The notes: a model not told the origin generated them from the letters alone. A DNA stretch of 64,000 nt from Buddleja alternifolia (GCA_019426215.1 CM033394.1:17566195-17630194); one strand, 5' to 3'; shown: positions 32,049 through 43,329, counted from the stretch's first letter. Program-made: numbers and translations.

Positions 32049-33235
32049 TGACTCATCTACCCATTCACTTGGTTAGAGAGACTCAACTATGTGGACCGGA
32101 TTTTATGAGATCTATGTATCCGGTTGAGCGTTATATGAAGGTATTGAAAGGCTACGTGAAAAATCGTAGTCGACCGGAAGGTTGCATTGTTGAACAGTAC
32201 ATAGTTGATGAAGCCATTACATTTTGCACAGAGTATCTGGCAGATTCTAATGTTGCAGAGCTTCCAAAGTCTCATGTTGTGGGAGGGGGAATAGAAGGAG
32301 TCGGATTAATGGGAAAGCAATTAGTTAGTGTTCATATTACTCAAAGGGATCAGGCACACCTATATGTGCTCCACAACACCGATGAGGTTGACCCATATGT
32401 TGAAGAGCATAAGAACCAACTTAGGAGATTCAATCCAATTAAAAATGAGAGCTGGATTTCAAGAGAGCATAATAAGAGTTTCATCGATTGGTTCCGAAAG
32501 CATTTTGAAGAGAAACAGAAAGAGAATCCACAGCTTTCAGTTTCAGATAAATTGACACGACTGTCAATGGGTCCGGACAGACTAGTATTTTGTTATACAG
32601 GTTATCGTATAAATGGTCGCACATTCTATACTAAAGACCAACATGAGCGAAGTACAATGCAGAATAGTGGTGTGAGTCTTGTAGCTCAAGCAATACATAT
32701 CTCAAGTGCGAAAGATAATAATCCTATCTATGTCGATTTATCATATTACGGGGTGATTGAACGTATATGGGAGCTTGATTATAGTTTGTTTCGGGTGCCT
32801 GTATTTGGGTGTAAGTGGGTTGACAATAAACATGGTATCGATAATAGTAAAATAGGCTTCACTCGAGTAGACCTTGAAAGGGTGGGATACAAAGATGAAC
32901 CTTTCATTTTAGTGTCACAAACTAAGCAAGTGTTTTTTGTTACCGATCCTATTGATAAGAGGTGGTCCATTGTTTTATCGGCAAACAAAAATACTTGTAT
33001 TGATGATGATTATGAAGAAAGTGAAGATGATGGAAAAAATCCTATCTCATTAGGTGATTCACAATCAATTGATAGTGATGATGACTTGGATATAAGTGAT
33101 GATGAATTGTATATGCGACAAGATCACCAAGAGGGGATATGGATTAATCCGTCAGTTCGTCGCCGTACTAAAAAAAATGGTCGTACCGATGGGAAGCAAA
33201 GGACTGCTAAGCCAACGACAAAAAGAAAACGATGA
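32048..33235 (+). pseudogene. CACTA TNP2 C-terminal part (frameshifted)
   Basis: 395 codons in the next frame, overlapping the stop of the upstream frame by one base. It starts with the normal mid-protein block THLPIHLVRE, FMRSMYPVERYMKVLKGYVK and NRSRPEGCIVEQYIVDEA (DUF4218), then INGRTFYTKDQHERSTMQNS and YYGVIERIWELDY (DUF4216). It ends in an acidic stretch (YEESEDDGKN...DSDDDLDISDDE) and a lysine/arginine tail that could be a nuclear signal. It is the severed 3' half of the same gene; independent translation from this ATG is unlikely. Confidence 0.9.
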
Positions 33236-33651
33236 AAGGTATTTGAATTTATTTCATAATTGTATGATAGACTTATTTTTTTATCAATATTTATACTTAG
33301 TTGCTAGAAAATTTATATTCTTGAGATTTGCCTATTTTTGTGGAAAATTTAAGGGAAATAGGGGGTTGATTGAGGTTAATTTGGTTTAGTTGGGGGTTAA
33401 TTGTGTTTAATTGGGGATTAAATTTTGTTTATTTTGTGGTTTAGGATAATTATGTTCTAGAATAAAGGATATGAACCTAACTTCTGTATTTATTACTTCT
33501 ATTTTAAAATTATTATTGCCAACTGAATCTGCCAAAATTATATGAATCTAACTTCTGTATTTATTACTTCTATTTGAAAATTATTATTGCCAAATGAATC
33601 TGCCAAATTTATATGAATCTAACTTCTGTATTTTTTGTCTTTTGTAGGTCG

Positions 33652-36600
33652 ATGGCTTCAAATCCTGATGGTAGTTTTTCCGAGGATGATGTATATGGAT
33701 CAGATAGCGTTCATGAGGCGGAGATACGGAGAGGTGTCACGGCTATGAAAAAAGTTATCAATGCCAAAAGTAAAGGCATAAGGCTACCTGTCGGCTGGAA
33801 TGACAGAGGTCAGCCAGTTAACCCAAACAAATCAATATTTGTTGGTTATATAGGCGTTCAGGTTCGGCAGAAGGTATCGATTACCATGAGTGATTGGCGA
33901 AAAGTCCCGTCACCAATAAAAAAAAACGTTTAGGATGAGATAAAGGTAATTTGGATACTATCATATTTGTAAGTGTTAATGTATTATCATATTCTCTAAA
34001 TTATACTTTGTTGTTTGTTTTTTGTAGTTGGCATTTGATATTGACAAAAGTACGTACTAGCAGAAGCTGGGAGGCTAGCACGTAACTTCATGAGCTACAT
34101 AAGCAGAAAGTATGTGCGAGATGATGATGGAAACATTAATGTCAACCCACCCCCACAATATGAGATTTCCCAAGCCGATTGGACGGCATTTTTAGATGTT
34201 CGCTTAGGTGAACCTTGGCAGGTAGCTAGTCATTTTAATTTACGATTTCATTTGTTGGTTATTGCGTTTATATTTAGCTAATAATTTGATAATGTAATAA
34301 ACAGAAAATAAGTAGGGACAATCAGGAAAGAGCAAAGGACCCTGAATATCCTTACTGGAAAGCGAGTCTTGGACATGCTCTTGTGGAGCAAATGGAGGTA
34401 TGTAGTTCATTTAGCAGTGAATCCTTACAATTTTTTTAATAAGAATTCTATGTTAATGCATATATATATTTTTTTAATGAAAATATAGATAAATAGAAGA
34501 AGGGATGCGGGATCCGATTGCACAGAGGTGACACGAGCACTCGTGTGGAGGATTGCGCGTTCCGATAAAACAAATCAAATTGATAACAACAATGTTAGAA
34601 AAGTGGTGAATGAAATGGTGAGTTATTGGCAATTTTAGCTCTATAAAGTGTTGTATGTTTGTTTTGAAATACTATTGAAAGCACAAGGTTCACTATTTTT
34701 TTTTATTTTTTTAAATATATTATTATAGGAGAGCATTTCACAAGAGAGTACTAGCCATAATGGAAATGAAACGAGTCGAGATGACCTATTGGCTAAAGCT
34801 CTTAAAAAGAAAGAGCATCTGGGTCGCGTTAGGGGTGTTGGCTTTGGGGTCTCACAAAAAACTATTTTAAGGATCTAAAGCCTGCTACAGAAATGGAGAT
34901 GGAAAACTTGAGAAACATGGTGAAAAACCTCTCCGAAACTATGGTTGCCATGCAACAACGAATTGATGTTTTGGAAGCCCCTAACTCGCGTCAGCCACAT
35001 GAAGATGACGTGATTTCTTTAAAAGATAGCAGTCCAGAACCCGGTTATAAGATGCTTCCTGAGGTAATAATTTGAACTTGTTTATTAATTGAGTCTCTAT
35101 TTCTGTAAATCATACAAAACTTTCTAATATAATGTTGTATATATATATATGTATATATATATGTGTGTGTAGGGTATCAATCCATGTCAATTAGCACTTT
35201 CATCACCATCATATCGTGTGGTGGCTAATGGACAGCTATACAATCGACCGGTGACTGATAGAACACTTCACAACTGTCCATTAGCCACCAACAATGTGAA
35301 AGTGCGCATTGACACTGCAGTTGAGGCGAATATACTCCTACACGTCCCTCTCAATGATGAAATGTTCACCATTTCTAATGGTCTGGGTACCTTTGTTGCT
35401 TGGCCAGCGAGTCTTGTCATTGTCACTGATGCACCAGTATGTAATTAATAGCTAGTCATTAATAAATTATAACAATTTGTTTGAGGTTACTAAATATACT
35501 TTGGTGTGTAAGATTCATTTTTTATTTTCTTGCTTAAACAGTCTCTTGGACCATCCAAATCATCTGGAAACCGTAAGTCAGGGACGTCGAAGCGGTCAGC
35601 TGTCAAAGGAAAATCTCCAGTGGCCGAGCCTGCAGGTGAAGTAGACATATGTGCAGACCTTCAACTAGATGGACTCCCTAATGACCTTGTATTTCTGGGA
35701 AAGTACACGAAGATGATGAAGATTGGTGCCCAGATCAATATATACATGGACGAATCCATTATGAATTTGTCATTCCCAGAGTTCATTGGAAAGGAGGAGA
35801 TTTGTCACCTTCTGCGTAGAAAAGAGATAGGAGCCTCTATCATTACAGCGTACATAAATTAAGGTTTTTAATTATTTTATTATATTTGAACTACGATTAT
35901 TTTCGTTACTCGAAATTCATTTTTTATGCTCAATTTAGGTGTTTGTGGTTTAACTATGTGATCCCCGAAGGGAAAATTGCAACTTTCGGGTTCCTTTGCC
36001 CACATTTCATATCTGCTCAAACAAGCCCGCAAATTCAACAAGTGCAGTACATAGCAGGTGCTATGATACAGAGTGCACAACCGAATAAGTTATTTCTTGC
36101 ACCTTACAACAACGGGTGAGCTACTAAAGACTCGACTTTAATTTGTAAAACTAGCTACGCAAAACAAATTTTCAACTTATCTATTGAATGCTTTGTAGGG
36201 GTCATTGGTTGTTGCTTGCAATTGATCCATTTCAAGAGATTGTTTACTATCTGGATTCTGTGCATGGTGAGCTGCAATACCGAATGATATGATGCTAAAA
36301 ATCAGTCAGTAAGTTTTTCATTCAATCAATGTATCCATTATATTTAATATTTTTTTAAACTGTATTTATTTCACATAATTGCTTGTTTTTAACATATTTC
36401 CTTGTTTATTTATATTTTTTTATAGAGTTGTGCACATATTTCGTGCAAATTGCAACAACCAATCCAGGAAATCCAAGAACTCGGTCTGTCAATGGTTTAC
36501 CATAAAGGTTAGCGTTTTCTAGTTTCATGAGATTATATATTTGTATAGAAGTTAGTGTTGTAATACAACGTAACTTTGATTGCTTTTGTAGTGCCCCCGG

Positions 36601-36908
36601 TAGACCAACGAGGTGGATTTTGGCTATTTCGTTATGAGATTCATGAAAGAGATTATTAGCCACAGACAATCTATAATCCCAACAGCAGTATACATAATCC
36701 AAATATATACTTAATTCTATTCCTTTTGAAATTATTAAATTTTTGGTAGGTAATTGAAACGTCATTTCAGTTTGCAATTAATCTCTCTCTCTATATATAT
36801 ATATATATCTTGCAGTACTTTCATAATTCTCAATCCTTCTATACTCAAGAGCAAATTGATGAAGTACGCTGCGAAGTTGCACGTTACATTTTATTAGCAG
36901 CTCCTTAG
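33652..36908 (+). pseudogene. CACTA second gene: Transposase_24 / DUF8039 / Ulp1-like
   Basis: A multi-exon gene on the same strand. Exon 1 (33652 to about 33945) encodes SIFVGYIGVQVRQKV and ITMSDWRKVPSPIKK, the Ptta/En/Spm plant transposase domain. It has TAG at 33931-33933 where a Trp is expected. Later exons carry LARNFMSYISRKYVRD, PYWKASLGHALVEQME, a coiled-coil start (METENLRNMV-like, about 34893), a DUF8039-like stretch (35173-35437: NPCQLALSSPSYRVVANGQL) and, at 36200-36908, GHWLLLAIDPFQEIVYYLDS plus YFVMRFMKEI. The last part is a Ulp1/C48 cysteine-protease-like domain in which the catalytic Cys (normally ECGYY) reads DFGYF, and TAG lies at about 36601. The product is dead here. Confidence 0.75.
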
Positions 36909-37199
36909 AAATTAGGTAATGTAGTTTTTGTACATTGTGACTTGTTGTAAATTGAGATTTGATTTATTGTATTTCGGAAGGTCATTAGTAATTTAATTAG
37001 TTGATTGTACATTTTGTTGGAGATTATAACATTTTATTGTTGGAGGAAAGAGATGGTAATATTGAAGTTTGGGGTGGTGTTTGTTTATGTTGAATATGTT
37101 TTGTTGTTAGTTGAAATTTGTTGGTTGGTTTATTGCATATTACTGTACAGGAATATTATCATAATAGGGCAATAAATAATAAAAAGAAAAAAGAAAAAA

Positions 37200-37450
37200 A
37201 AATTTGTACCATGACAGCGGTTCTTTCGAAACCGCTGTCACAGTGTGAACCTGTGACAGCGGTTTTGGCCAAAACTGTTGTCATAGGTTCGAATTTATTT
37301 ATTTTTTTTGGTTTTTCGACAGCGATTTCTTGAAAACCACTGTCATAGGGTCATCTATTACAGCGGTTAAAAACCGCTGTAATAGGTCCACCCATATAAC
37401 AACGGTACCTATGACAACGGTTAAAATCGCTGTCATAGGTCATTTCTGTA
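37200..37450 (+). repeat. CACTA right subterminal hairpin array
   Basis: Five hairpin units start near 37212, 37254, 37318, 37357 and 37402, made of GACAGCGGTT / AACCGCTGTC variants. The innermost are the most divergent (GACAACGG, GACAGCGATT). The array mirrors the left one. In this orientation the right end closes with CATTTCTGTAGTAGTG. Confidence 0.9.
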
Positions 37451-37459
37451 GTAGTGACA

Positions 37460-38519
37460 AGAGGAATCGGGTGTCCACACTATAGCAGTGGGAGTCCAAA
37501 GGGACGATCCTTCTACCTATGATCAAGAAATGATGGACACCGACTTTGCAAAGTGGCAAGAAGCTATACAAGCAGAGATAGACTCGATGCATTCCAACCA
37601 GGTCTGGACTCTGGTAGATCATCCTGATGCGATTGCATCTATAGGGTGCAAGTGGATCTACAAGAGGAAGATAGGCCCGAATGGAAAATTTGACACATAC
37701 AAGGCAAGGCTTGTAGCAAAATTTTATAGTCAAAAAGAAGGAATTGACTATCAAGAGACCTTTTCACCTATGGCAATGATCAAGTTTATTCGAATTCTGT
37801 TCGCAATAGCTGCATACTTGAACTATGAGATATGGCAGATGGATGTAAAGATGGCTTTTCTAAATGGATTCCTCGAAGAGGATATCTATATGGAGCAGCC
37901 TAAAGGCTTTTCATCGAGGTCTGATTTTCATAAGGTGTGCAAACTTAAGAGTTCCATTTATGGACTTAAGCAAGCCTCTAGGAGTTGGAATGTACGTTTT
38001 GACGAAGCTGTCAAGGAATTTGACTTTGTTGAGAACGAAGATGAGCCATGTGTTTACAAGAACATTAGAGGGAGTAAAATCACTTTCCTTGTCTTATATG
38101 TGGATGACATTCTACTCATAGGAAATGATGTAGGAATGCTCACATCAGTCAAAAGATGACTTTCAAATACATTCTTCATGAAAGACTTGGAAGAAGCTAC
38201 ATATATACTAGGGATTCGTATCTATAGAGATAGAACAAATAGAATGATAGGACTTTCCCAAGCCCTTTACTTAGAAAAGGTCCTAAAGAGATTTAGGACA
38301 GAAGACTCTAAGAAAGGTTTCTTGCCCATGAGACACGAGGTGCACCTTTCAAAGTCCATGTCTCCTCAAAACGAGGAAGATAGGAAAGAAATTAGTACGG
38401 TGCCTTATGCGTCTGCAGTGGGTAGTCTGATGTACGCCATGTTATGCACACAGCCAGACATCGCCTATGCAGTAAGCGTGGTGAGTCATTTTCAGGCTAA
38501 CCTGGGAAGAGAACACTAG
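37460..38519 (+). pseudogene. element B reverse transcriptase
   Basis: The frame resumes directly after the CACTA and its duplicated ACA. Copia reverse transcriptase motifs are CKWIYKRKIGPNGKFDTYKA, RLVAKFYSQKEGIDYQETFS, WQMDVKMAFLNGFLEEDIYM, LKSSIYGLKQASRSWNVRF and the catalytic YVDDI. A TGA at 38157-38159 replaces the expected Trp codon. After it the same protein continues as MKDLEEATYILGIRIYRDRT and YASAVGSLMYAMLCTQPDIA to a TAG at 38517. Apart from these stops it is well preserved. Confidence 0.92.
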
Positions 38520-39083
38520 ACCGTTGTCAAAAATATCCTTAAGTATCTGAAGAGAACTAAGGATATGGTTCTAACATATGGACATGGAGATTTGAAGGTG
38601 GATGGATATACTGACTCAGATTTCCAATCTGATGTAGATGATCGCAAATCTTCTTCAGGGTTTATATTCACGCTCAATGGTGGAACGGTGACTTGGAAAA
38701 GTTCCAAGCAAAGCACAATCGCTGATTTTACCACTGAGGCAGAATACATAGCAGCTTCAGAGGCTGCTAAAGAAGGTGTTTGGATTAGGAAGTTTGTTAG
38801 AGAACTTCAAGTGGTCCCGAGTGTAGAGCTGCCATTGCCACTTTATTGTGACAATAACGGGGCTATTGCACAAGCAAAAGAACCAAGGTCTCACAATAAA
38901 TCCAAGCACATAGAGAGTAGATATCACATAATAAGAGAAATTGTTAAAAGAGGCAAAATAGTTATACAGAGAGTAAATTCAGCAGACAATGTCGCTAACC
39001 CATTGACCAAGTCTTTGACACAGACAGTGCTGGATCGACATTTTGAGAAGATGGGTATTAGATACCATAGTGATTGGAATTGA
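38520..39083 (+). pseudogene. element B RNase H
   Basis: It contains GYTDSDFQSDVDDRKSSSGF, TWKSSKQSTIADFTTEAEYI, DNNGAIAQAKEPRSHNKSKH and ADNVANPLTKSL, the RNase H and tail of copia pol, ending at TGA 39083, 15 nt before the 3' LTR. It is in frame with the upstream part except for the stop at 38517-38519. RNase H removes RNA template and the PPT primer during reverse transcription. Confidence 0.9.
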
Positions 39084-39098
39084 GTACAAGTGGGAGAT

Positions 39099-40746
39099 TG
39101 TTAGGGTTAATGTCCTCAAATGCCACTAGATGATTAGTAGACGTAAGGACATTATTAATTTGTAATTGTTTATCTTTCTATCAATAAAAAGGCAATTAGT
39201 TGTTTACTTTCGAATTGGCATTTTTTTATTGTAAATCAACTATAAGTCCATGAACACAAGAGTAAACTCTCTAAGGCACTAGAGGGGTTTGATACTTGTG
39301 TACTAAAATAGTCTGCAAGTCAATGATTTCCAATTGAGCGTTGGAAATCATGAAGACTTGTATGATATGATCTTTAACGAAAAAGGTGTCCGTCAATCAC
39401 TAGGAAGTAGTGAAGGATTCATATCATAGGTGCATTGATAGAGAAAGTTGCACTCAGACATGACTCGCATCGATTCTGTCACATGAGTTTTCACTCTTTG
39501 ACAGTTAATGACAAAATTGATTAATTGTAATAGGTGTGTCTGATCTTTAGACTTGAGGAATCTAGTTGAAGATATACTTGTGACATTAGGTTCGTCATTA
39601 GAGTAGTTAGGCCCAATTCACCCTTTGGTGGGGTCAACCTCAAACTGCAACCTAATGGGCATGTAGTAGTTTTAACTGATATCCAAGATGGGATTCGTTC
39701 ACTCGTAAGTGAACGAGGATTTATCCTATCCATTTATAAGTAAGGTAGATCCTAAAGTCTTTTGGCAAAAGCATTAAATGATTTGAGCTTGTTATAAATA
39801 TAGCATAGAATCAAATAAGTGAGTTTGACTAAAAACCATGACTCTCACTTGATCTGGATAAAGAAACGAAGAGTTTACATTCACACGGTATTTACAAAGG
39901 AAAGGTTGATAATGATCTAATCATTTCATCTTATTTGAGTTAAAATATGAACCACTTGACTGGCTAGGTGGGACCCATATTCAATGGAATCCTCCCATTG
40001 CCAAATATAGATTAATCTAAAGAGTCACGCTTAAAAAAGGAAAAATCAATTGGAAAATAGGGATATTTCATGTGGTAATATTTTAAGTATTGGATACTTA
40101 AAATTAATTAAATAGAATTAATTATTTGAAGAAATAAATTAATTCATTTATGGTTTAATTAATATATTATTTCTTGAAAAAGAAATAAAATTAATTAAAC
40201 CCATATATTATTTAATTAGATTGAATTAATTAATTAAATAGTGTATTGGGCCTAGCTCAAATTGGAGCACCAATTGGCGCACCAAGGCCTATAGGGGGCG
40301 GCCAAGAGCCGCCCATTATGGGCTAAATTGAGCCCAAGTTATTAACTTAAGTGATATAAATATATCACTTTAGTTAATACCTAAGTCAAGAGTTCACTTT
40401 GACTTAAGCCGCAAGAAAAATTCCTCTCCCTCTCTCCACATCTAGCCGTCGGTCTCACACACCATGGAGGAGGAGATTTTGTCCATCAAGTTTTTCCGGC
40501 GAGACAATTTAGAGGCAGAACAATTGAGCTGCTTGGATCAACATAGTTTCAGCCTGAGTAATTTCGTAAAGAATTGAAAAATTCAAGATCGTAGGAATTT
40601 TCAACCACTTCGCTTCAACGGGTAATGTTAGTTTTATCTAATCATACATACGTCTGAATTAACCCCGGGATTGATCCGGTTATGGGGAAAAACCATAAAA
40701 ATTTTAAATTTCATTTTTCGCTGCGTTTGGTGATTTTTCCCCAATA
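39099..40746 (+). repeat. element B 3' LTR (1648 bp, full length)
   Basis: It is full length compared with the shortened 5' LTR. It carries the conserved block TAGGCCCAATTCACCCTTTG, GTGGGGTCAACCTC at 39607-39641, and ends CCCCAATA against the GCTAG target duplicate. Confidence 0.92.
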
Positions 40747-40827
40747 GCTAGATACAAGGAAAGAAACCTAAACTAAATACAAGTAAAGAGATATACAAAT
40801 ATATGGAAACTAATATTTAACAGAGAC

Positions 40828-41227
40828 ACTTCCTGAAATTTTAAAACTAAAAATTGTAAGATGAAATTTTAAAACTAAAAATTGTAAGATGACAATTTTG
40901 TAGAACTGAAAATGTAATTGTCTTGCTCCATAATTTGAAAATAATGGCCTCATGCTTCGTGCAACGTATGTGGCTCTCGTACAAAATTTACCTAAAATAG
41001 TACAAAATTTGCAACTAATTGTTTAAAATTAAAAGTTGATGAAGCATAATTTTATCGACGAAGTTGAGGCCCCAAAATATTAGAGATTTTGGGTTCTACT
41101 AGTACCAATAATGTGTGGGTATTTTCTTTATTTTCGCAGTAACTAGTGTTGCAAATAGGAATAGATGCTAGAAGATTGTATATTGTTATTATTTAAAATT
41201 TATGACATGTATTTTTAATTGATTAAT
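40828..41227. other. intergenic, small tandem repeat only
   Basis: AT-rich. TGAAATTTTAAAACTAAAAA then TTGTAAGA is repeated in tandem at 40835-40890. No gene is seen. Confidence 0.5.
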
Positions 41228-42489
41228 TCAAAAAAATAAAAATTAAAACTTTTCAAAATTAAAACTTTTGAAGAATCAGTGTGTAGTGTGACATCAATTT
41301 TGCAGACTTCGTATTATATAGGATAAAGGGATAGTTGAATATGATTTTTTTGTGATATGTGAAATATGCGCCAAACTATCCTATATTAGGGATGTCTGCA
41401 TATATCCTTTTACTTTAAGAAACTAATGTGCACAACTGATCATATTTTTACAGTTGAAGAACAATTTGTTTATTAGAACTACGCGAGACTATATATGAAA
41501 GTGAACCTAACTAAGCAACTCATCAATCGTTGTCGATGATTTGTCATGTTCTTTGAGTGGGGATCAGTGCTTATTATACTAAATAACACATCAATTGTAT
41601 CAAAGTTGACTTTACAGCGATAGAATTGAGTTTGGAGTAAGGCTGGCGTTGCCCACACAAAATTGCATTATTTATCTTAGGATAATTGCATATAATCCCT
41701 TAGATATGCGAAATCTGCGCCAAACTACCTTATGTTAAGTTTATTGCATAGTGTCCCCTCTATATTTCAATAGACTCTGCATACTTTTTTTTTTATTTTT
41801 AATTCTTTTGTATTTTTTTATCATAAATATTCTAGATCCTACCCAAATTAAATTATTTATAATTTATAAACATGTAAAGGGCAAAAATGCATTTAGACAG
41901 ACATTTATGATGGTAAAAAAATTCAAAAAAAAAAGAGTATGCAGAGTTTATTGAAATATAGGGAGGAATTACGTAATAAACTTAACATAAAATAATTTGG
42001 TGCAAATTTAGCATATTTAGGGGATCATATGCAATTATCCCTAGGATAAACAATGCAATTTTGTGTGGGCAACGCAAGCCTTACTCAAAAGTCAATACTA
42101 TCGCTTTAATAAGTCAACTTTGATACAATTGATGTGTTAGTATAATAAGCTCTGATCCCCACTCAAAGAACATGACAAATCATCGACAACGATTGATGTG
42201 TTGCTTAATTAGCTTCACTTTCATATATAGTCTCGCGTAGTTCTAATAAACAAATTGTTTTTCAACCTTGAAAACATGATCGGTTGTGCACATTATTTTC
42301 TTAAAGTAAAAGGATATATACAGACATCCCTAATATAAGGTAGTTTGGCGTATATTTCGCATATTACAGGGAGATCATATGCAACTATCCCTTTATCCTA
42401 TATAATAGGGAGTCTGCAAAATTGATGTCACACTACACGCTGATTCTTCAAAAGTTTTAATTTTGAAAAGTTTTTATTTTTATTTTTCA
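41228..42489. repeat. 1.26-kb near-perfect palindrome
   Basis: The left arm 41228-41828 is the reverse complement of 41905-42489, with a spacer of about 76 bp. Landmarks on the left arm are TCAGTGTGTAGTGTGACATC, GACTATATATGAAAGTGAAC, CATCAATCGTTGTCGATGAT and GGCGTTGCCCACACAAAATT, with their complements in mirrored order on the right. Short related motifs (GCGCCAAACTA..CTTATGTTA) occur twice per arm, so the arm may itself contain nested small elements. Transcription in either direction would give a long hairpin RNA. Confidence 0.9.
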
Positions 42490-42536
42490 ACTTTGAAAAT
42501 ATGATCGGTTGTGCTCATTACTTTCTTAAAGTAAAA

Positions 42537-42844
42537 GGATAAATGCAGACACCCGTAATCTATGGGGTGAGTCTACTTTGCTCTCCAACCTATCAAAATA
42601 TACACCTGACACCTTCACCTTTGATAAGTGTTGCGCTTTACTCTTTTTTCTTATATCTGGTGGACTATTCCGTAAATATTTCATCGAAAATTATTTGATA
42701 CTTTGAGATATGTCCACTTTGCCCCCTGATCATTAAAATAATATGCATTTAACAACTTATTGTATACATTACCATCAAATTTTTATTTTGGTTGAATAAA
42801 ATGGAAAAAATTTCATCAAAATTTTGTTATGTATGAACTTCTTG

Positions 42845-42875
<31 letters not shown>

Positions 42876-43324
42876 CATTTCAATAATTCAAGTTTTCTTA
42901 TAATTACAAATTATTTCTTTATTTATGTTTTGTATTTTTTAAGTTCATGTAGGTTGGATAATTAAAATATTATTATTGTTACTCTTGAATTATTATTATT
43001 GTTTAGTGAATAATATGGGTCGCTTGGGTTACATTAGATGTCACATGTCAAAATATTGGTGAACTATTCAATTTTATTCCATCAAAATAAGAATTTAATA
43101 GTAATGTGTATGATAGGGGGTTAAATGCACATTTTGTAAAGATCAGGGGCACTGTGCACATACCTCAAAGTATCTCCGATAGAATATTCCCTTAGATTCT
43201 GTCGGATCCGATTAACACGGGGTTAAATGCAATGTTCACCAAAGATGAGGATGTCGGTGCACATATTAGTAGGATATGATACAATGCACTTAGGCCATAG
43301 GTGAGGGGTGTCTGCATTTATTCC
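42537..43324. mobile_element. inverted-repeat element, 788 bp
   Basis: The left end GGATAAATGCAGACACCC and right end GGGTGTCTGCATTTATTCC form inverted repeats that continue inward (ACCTGACACCTTCACCTTTG / its diverged complement near 43225; CTTTGAGATATGTCCACTTT near 42702 / ACATACCTCAAAGTATC near 43160). The centre has a TA microsatellite at 42846-42872. No transposase frame. The left end is a duplicate of a motif in the adjacent palindrome arm (42258-42338 against 42482-42562), so the two share origin. Confidence 0.8.
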
Positions 43325-43329
43325 AAAAG

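Larger units (their letters stand above)
28392..37456 (+). mobile_element. CACTA (En/Spm) transposon, 9065 bp, TSD ACA
   Basis: The ends are CACTACCACAGAAA at 28392 and, inverted, CACTACTACAGAAATGACC at 37456. The 3-bp target duplication is ACA (28389-28391 and 37457-37459). Each end carries an array of TGACAGCGGTT hairpins. Two genes lie inside: a TNP2-type transposase (29958-33235) and a spliced second gene (33652-36908). Both carry breaks, so this copy is probably not autonomous. It sits within the polyprotein of copia element B, whose frame continues on the other side. Confidence 0.97.
22993..40746 (+). mobile_element. copia element B (with CACTA insertion)
   Basis: The 5' LTR is 22993-24183 and the 3' LTR 39099-40746, both starting TGTTAGGG and ending CCCCAACA or CCCCAATA. 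The target duplication is GCTAT (22988-22992) against GCTAG (40747-40751). Inserted in element A's right LTR. The primer-binding site is at 24185 and the PPT (AAGTGGGAGAT) at 39089-39098. Without the CACTA it is about 8.7 kb. Domain order gag, protease, integrase, reverse transcriptase, RNase H is Ty1/copia. Several stops mean it is no longer autonomous. Confidence 0.93.
14864..40822 (-). mobile_element. copia element A (nested host of B, C and CACTA)
   Basis: The short LTRs are 155 bp each. The left is 14864-15018. The right is split by element B into 22909-22992 (84 bp) and 40752-40822 (71 bp), which sum to exactly 155. Both start TGTTAGAGTTCTAAACCCCG and end with TTTAGCA or TTTAACA. The flanks are GAGAT (14859-14863) and GAGAC (40823-40827), a 5-bp target duplication with one mismatch. 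The minus-strand PPT (TGCAGGGGAG) abuts the left LTR at 15019-15028. Inside, only reverse transcriptase and RNase H remain. Confidence 0.9.

Noticed and set aside
28389..37459. Possibility that the CACTA and copia B sequences are an assembly chimera
   Set aside because: The ACA duplication, complete inverted ends and preserved frame on both sides are the expected signature of a real transposition.
42846..42872. TA tract as a possible replication origin or unwinding element
   Set aside because: Simple (TA)n microsatellite like several others in the window; no further support.
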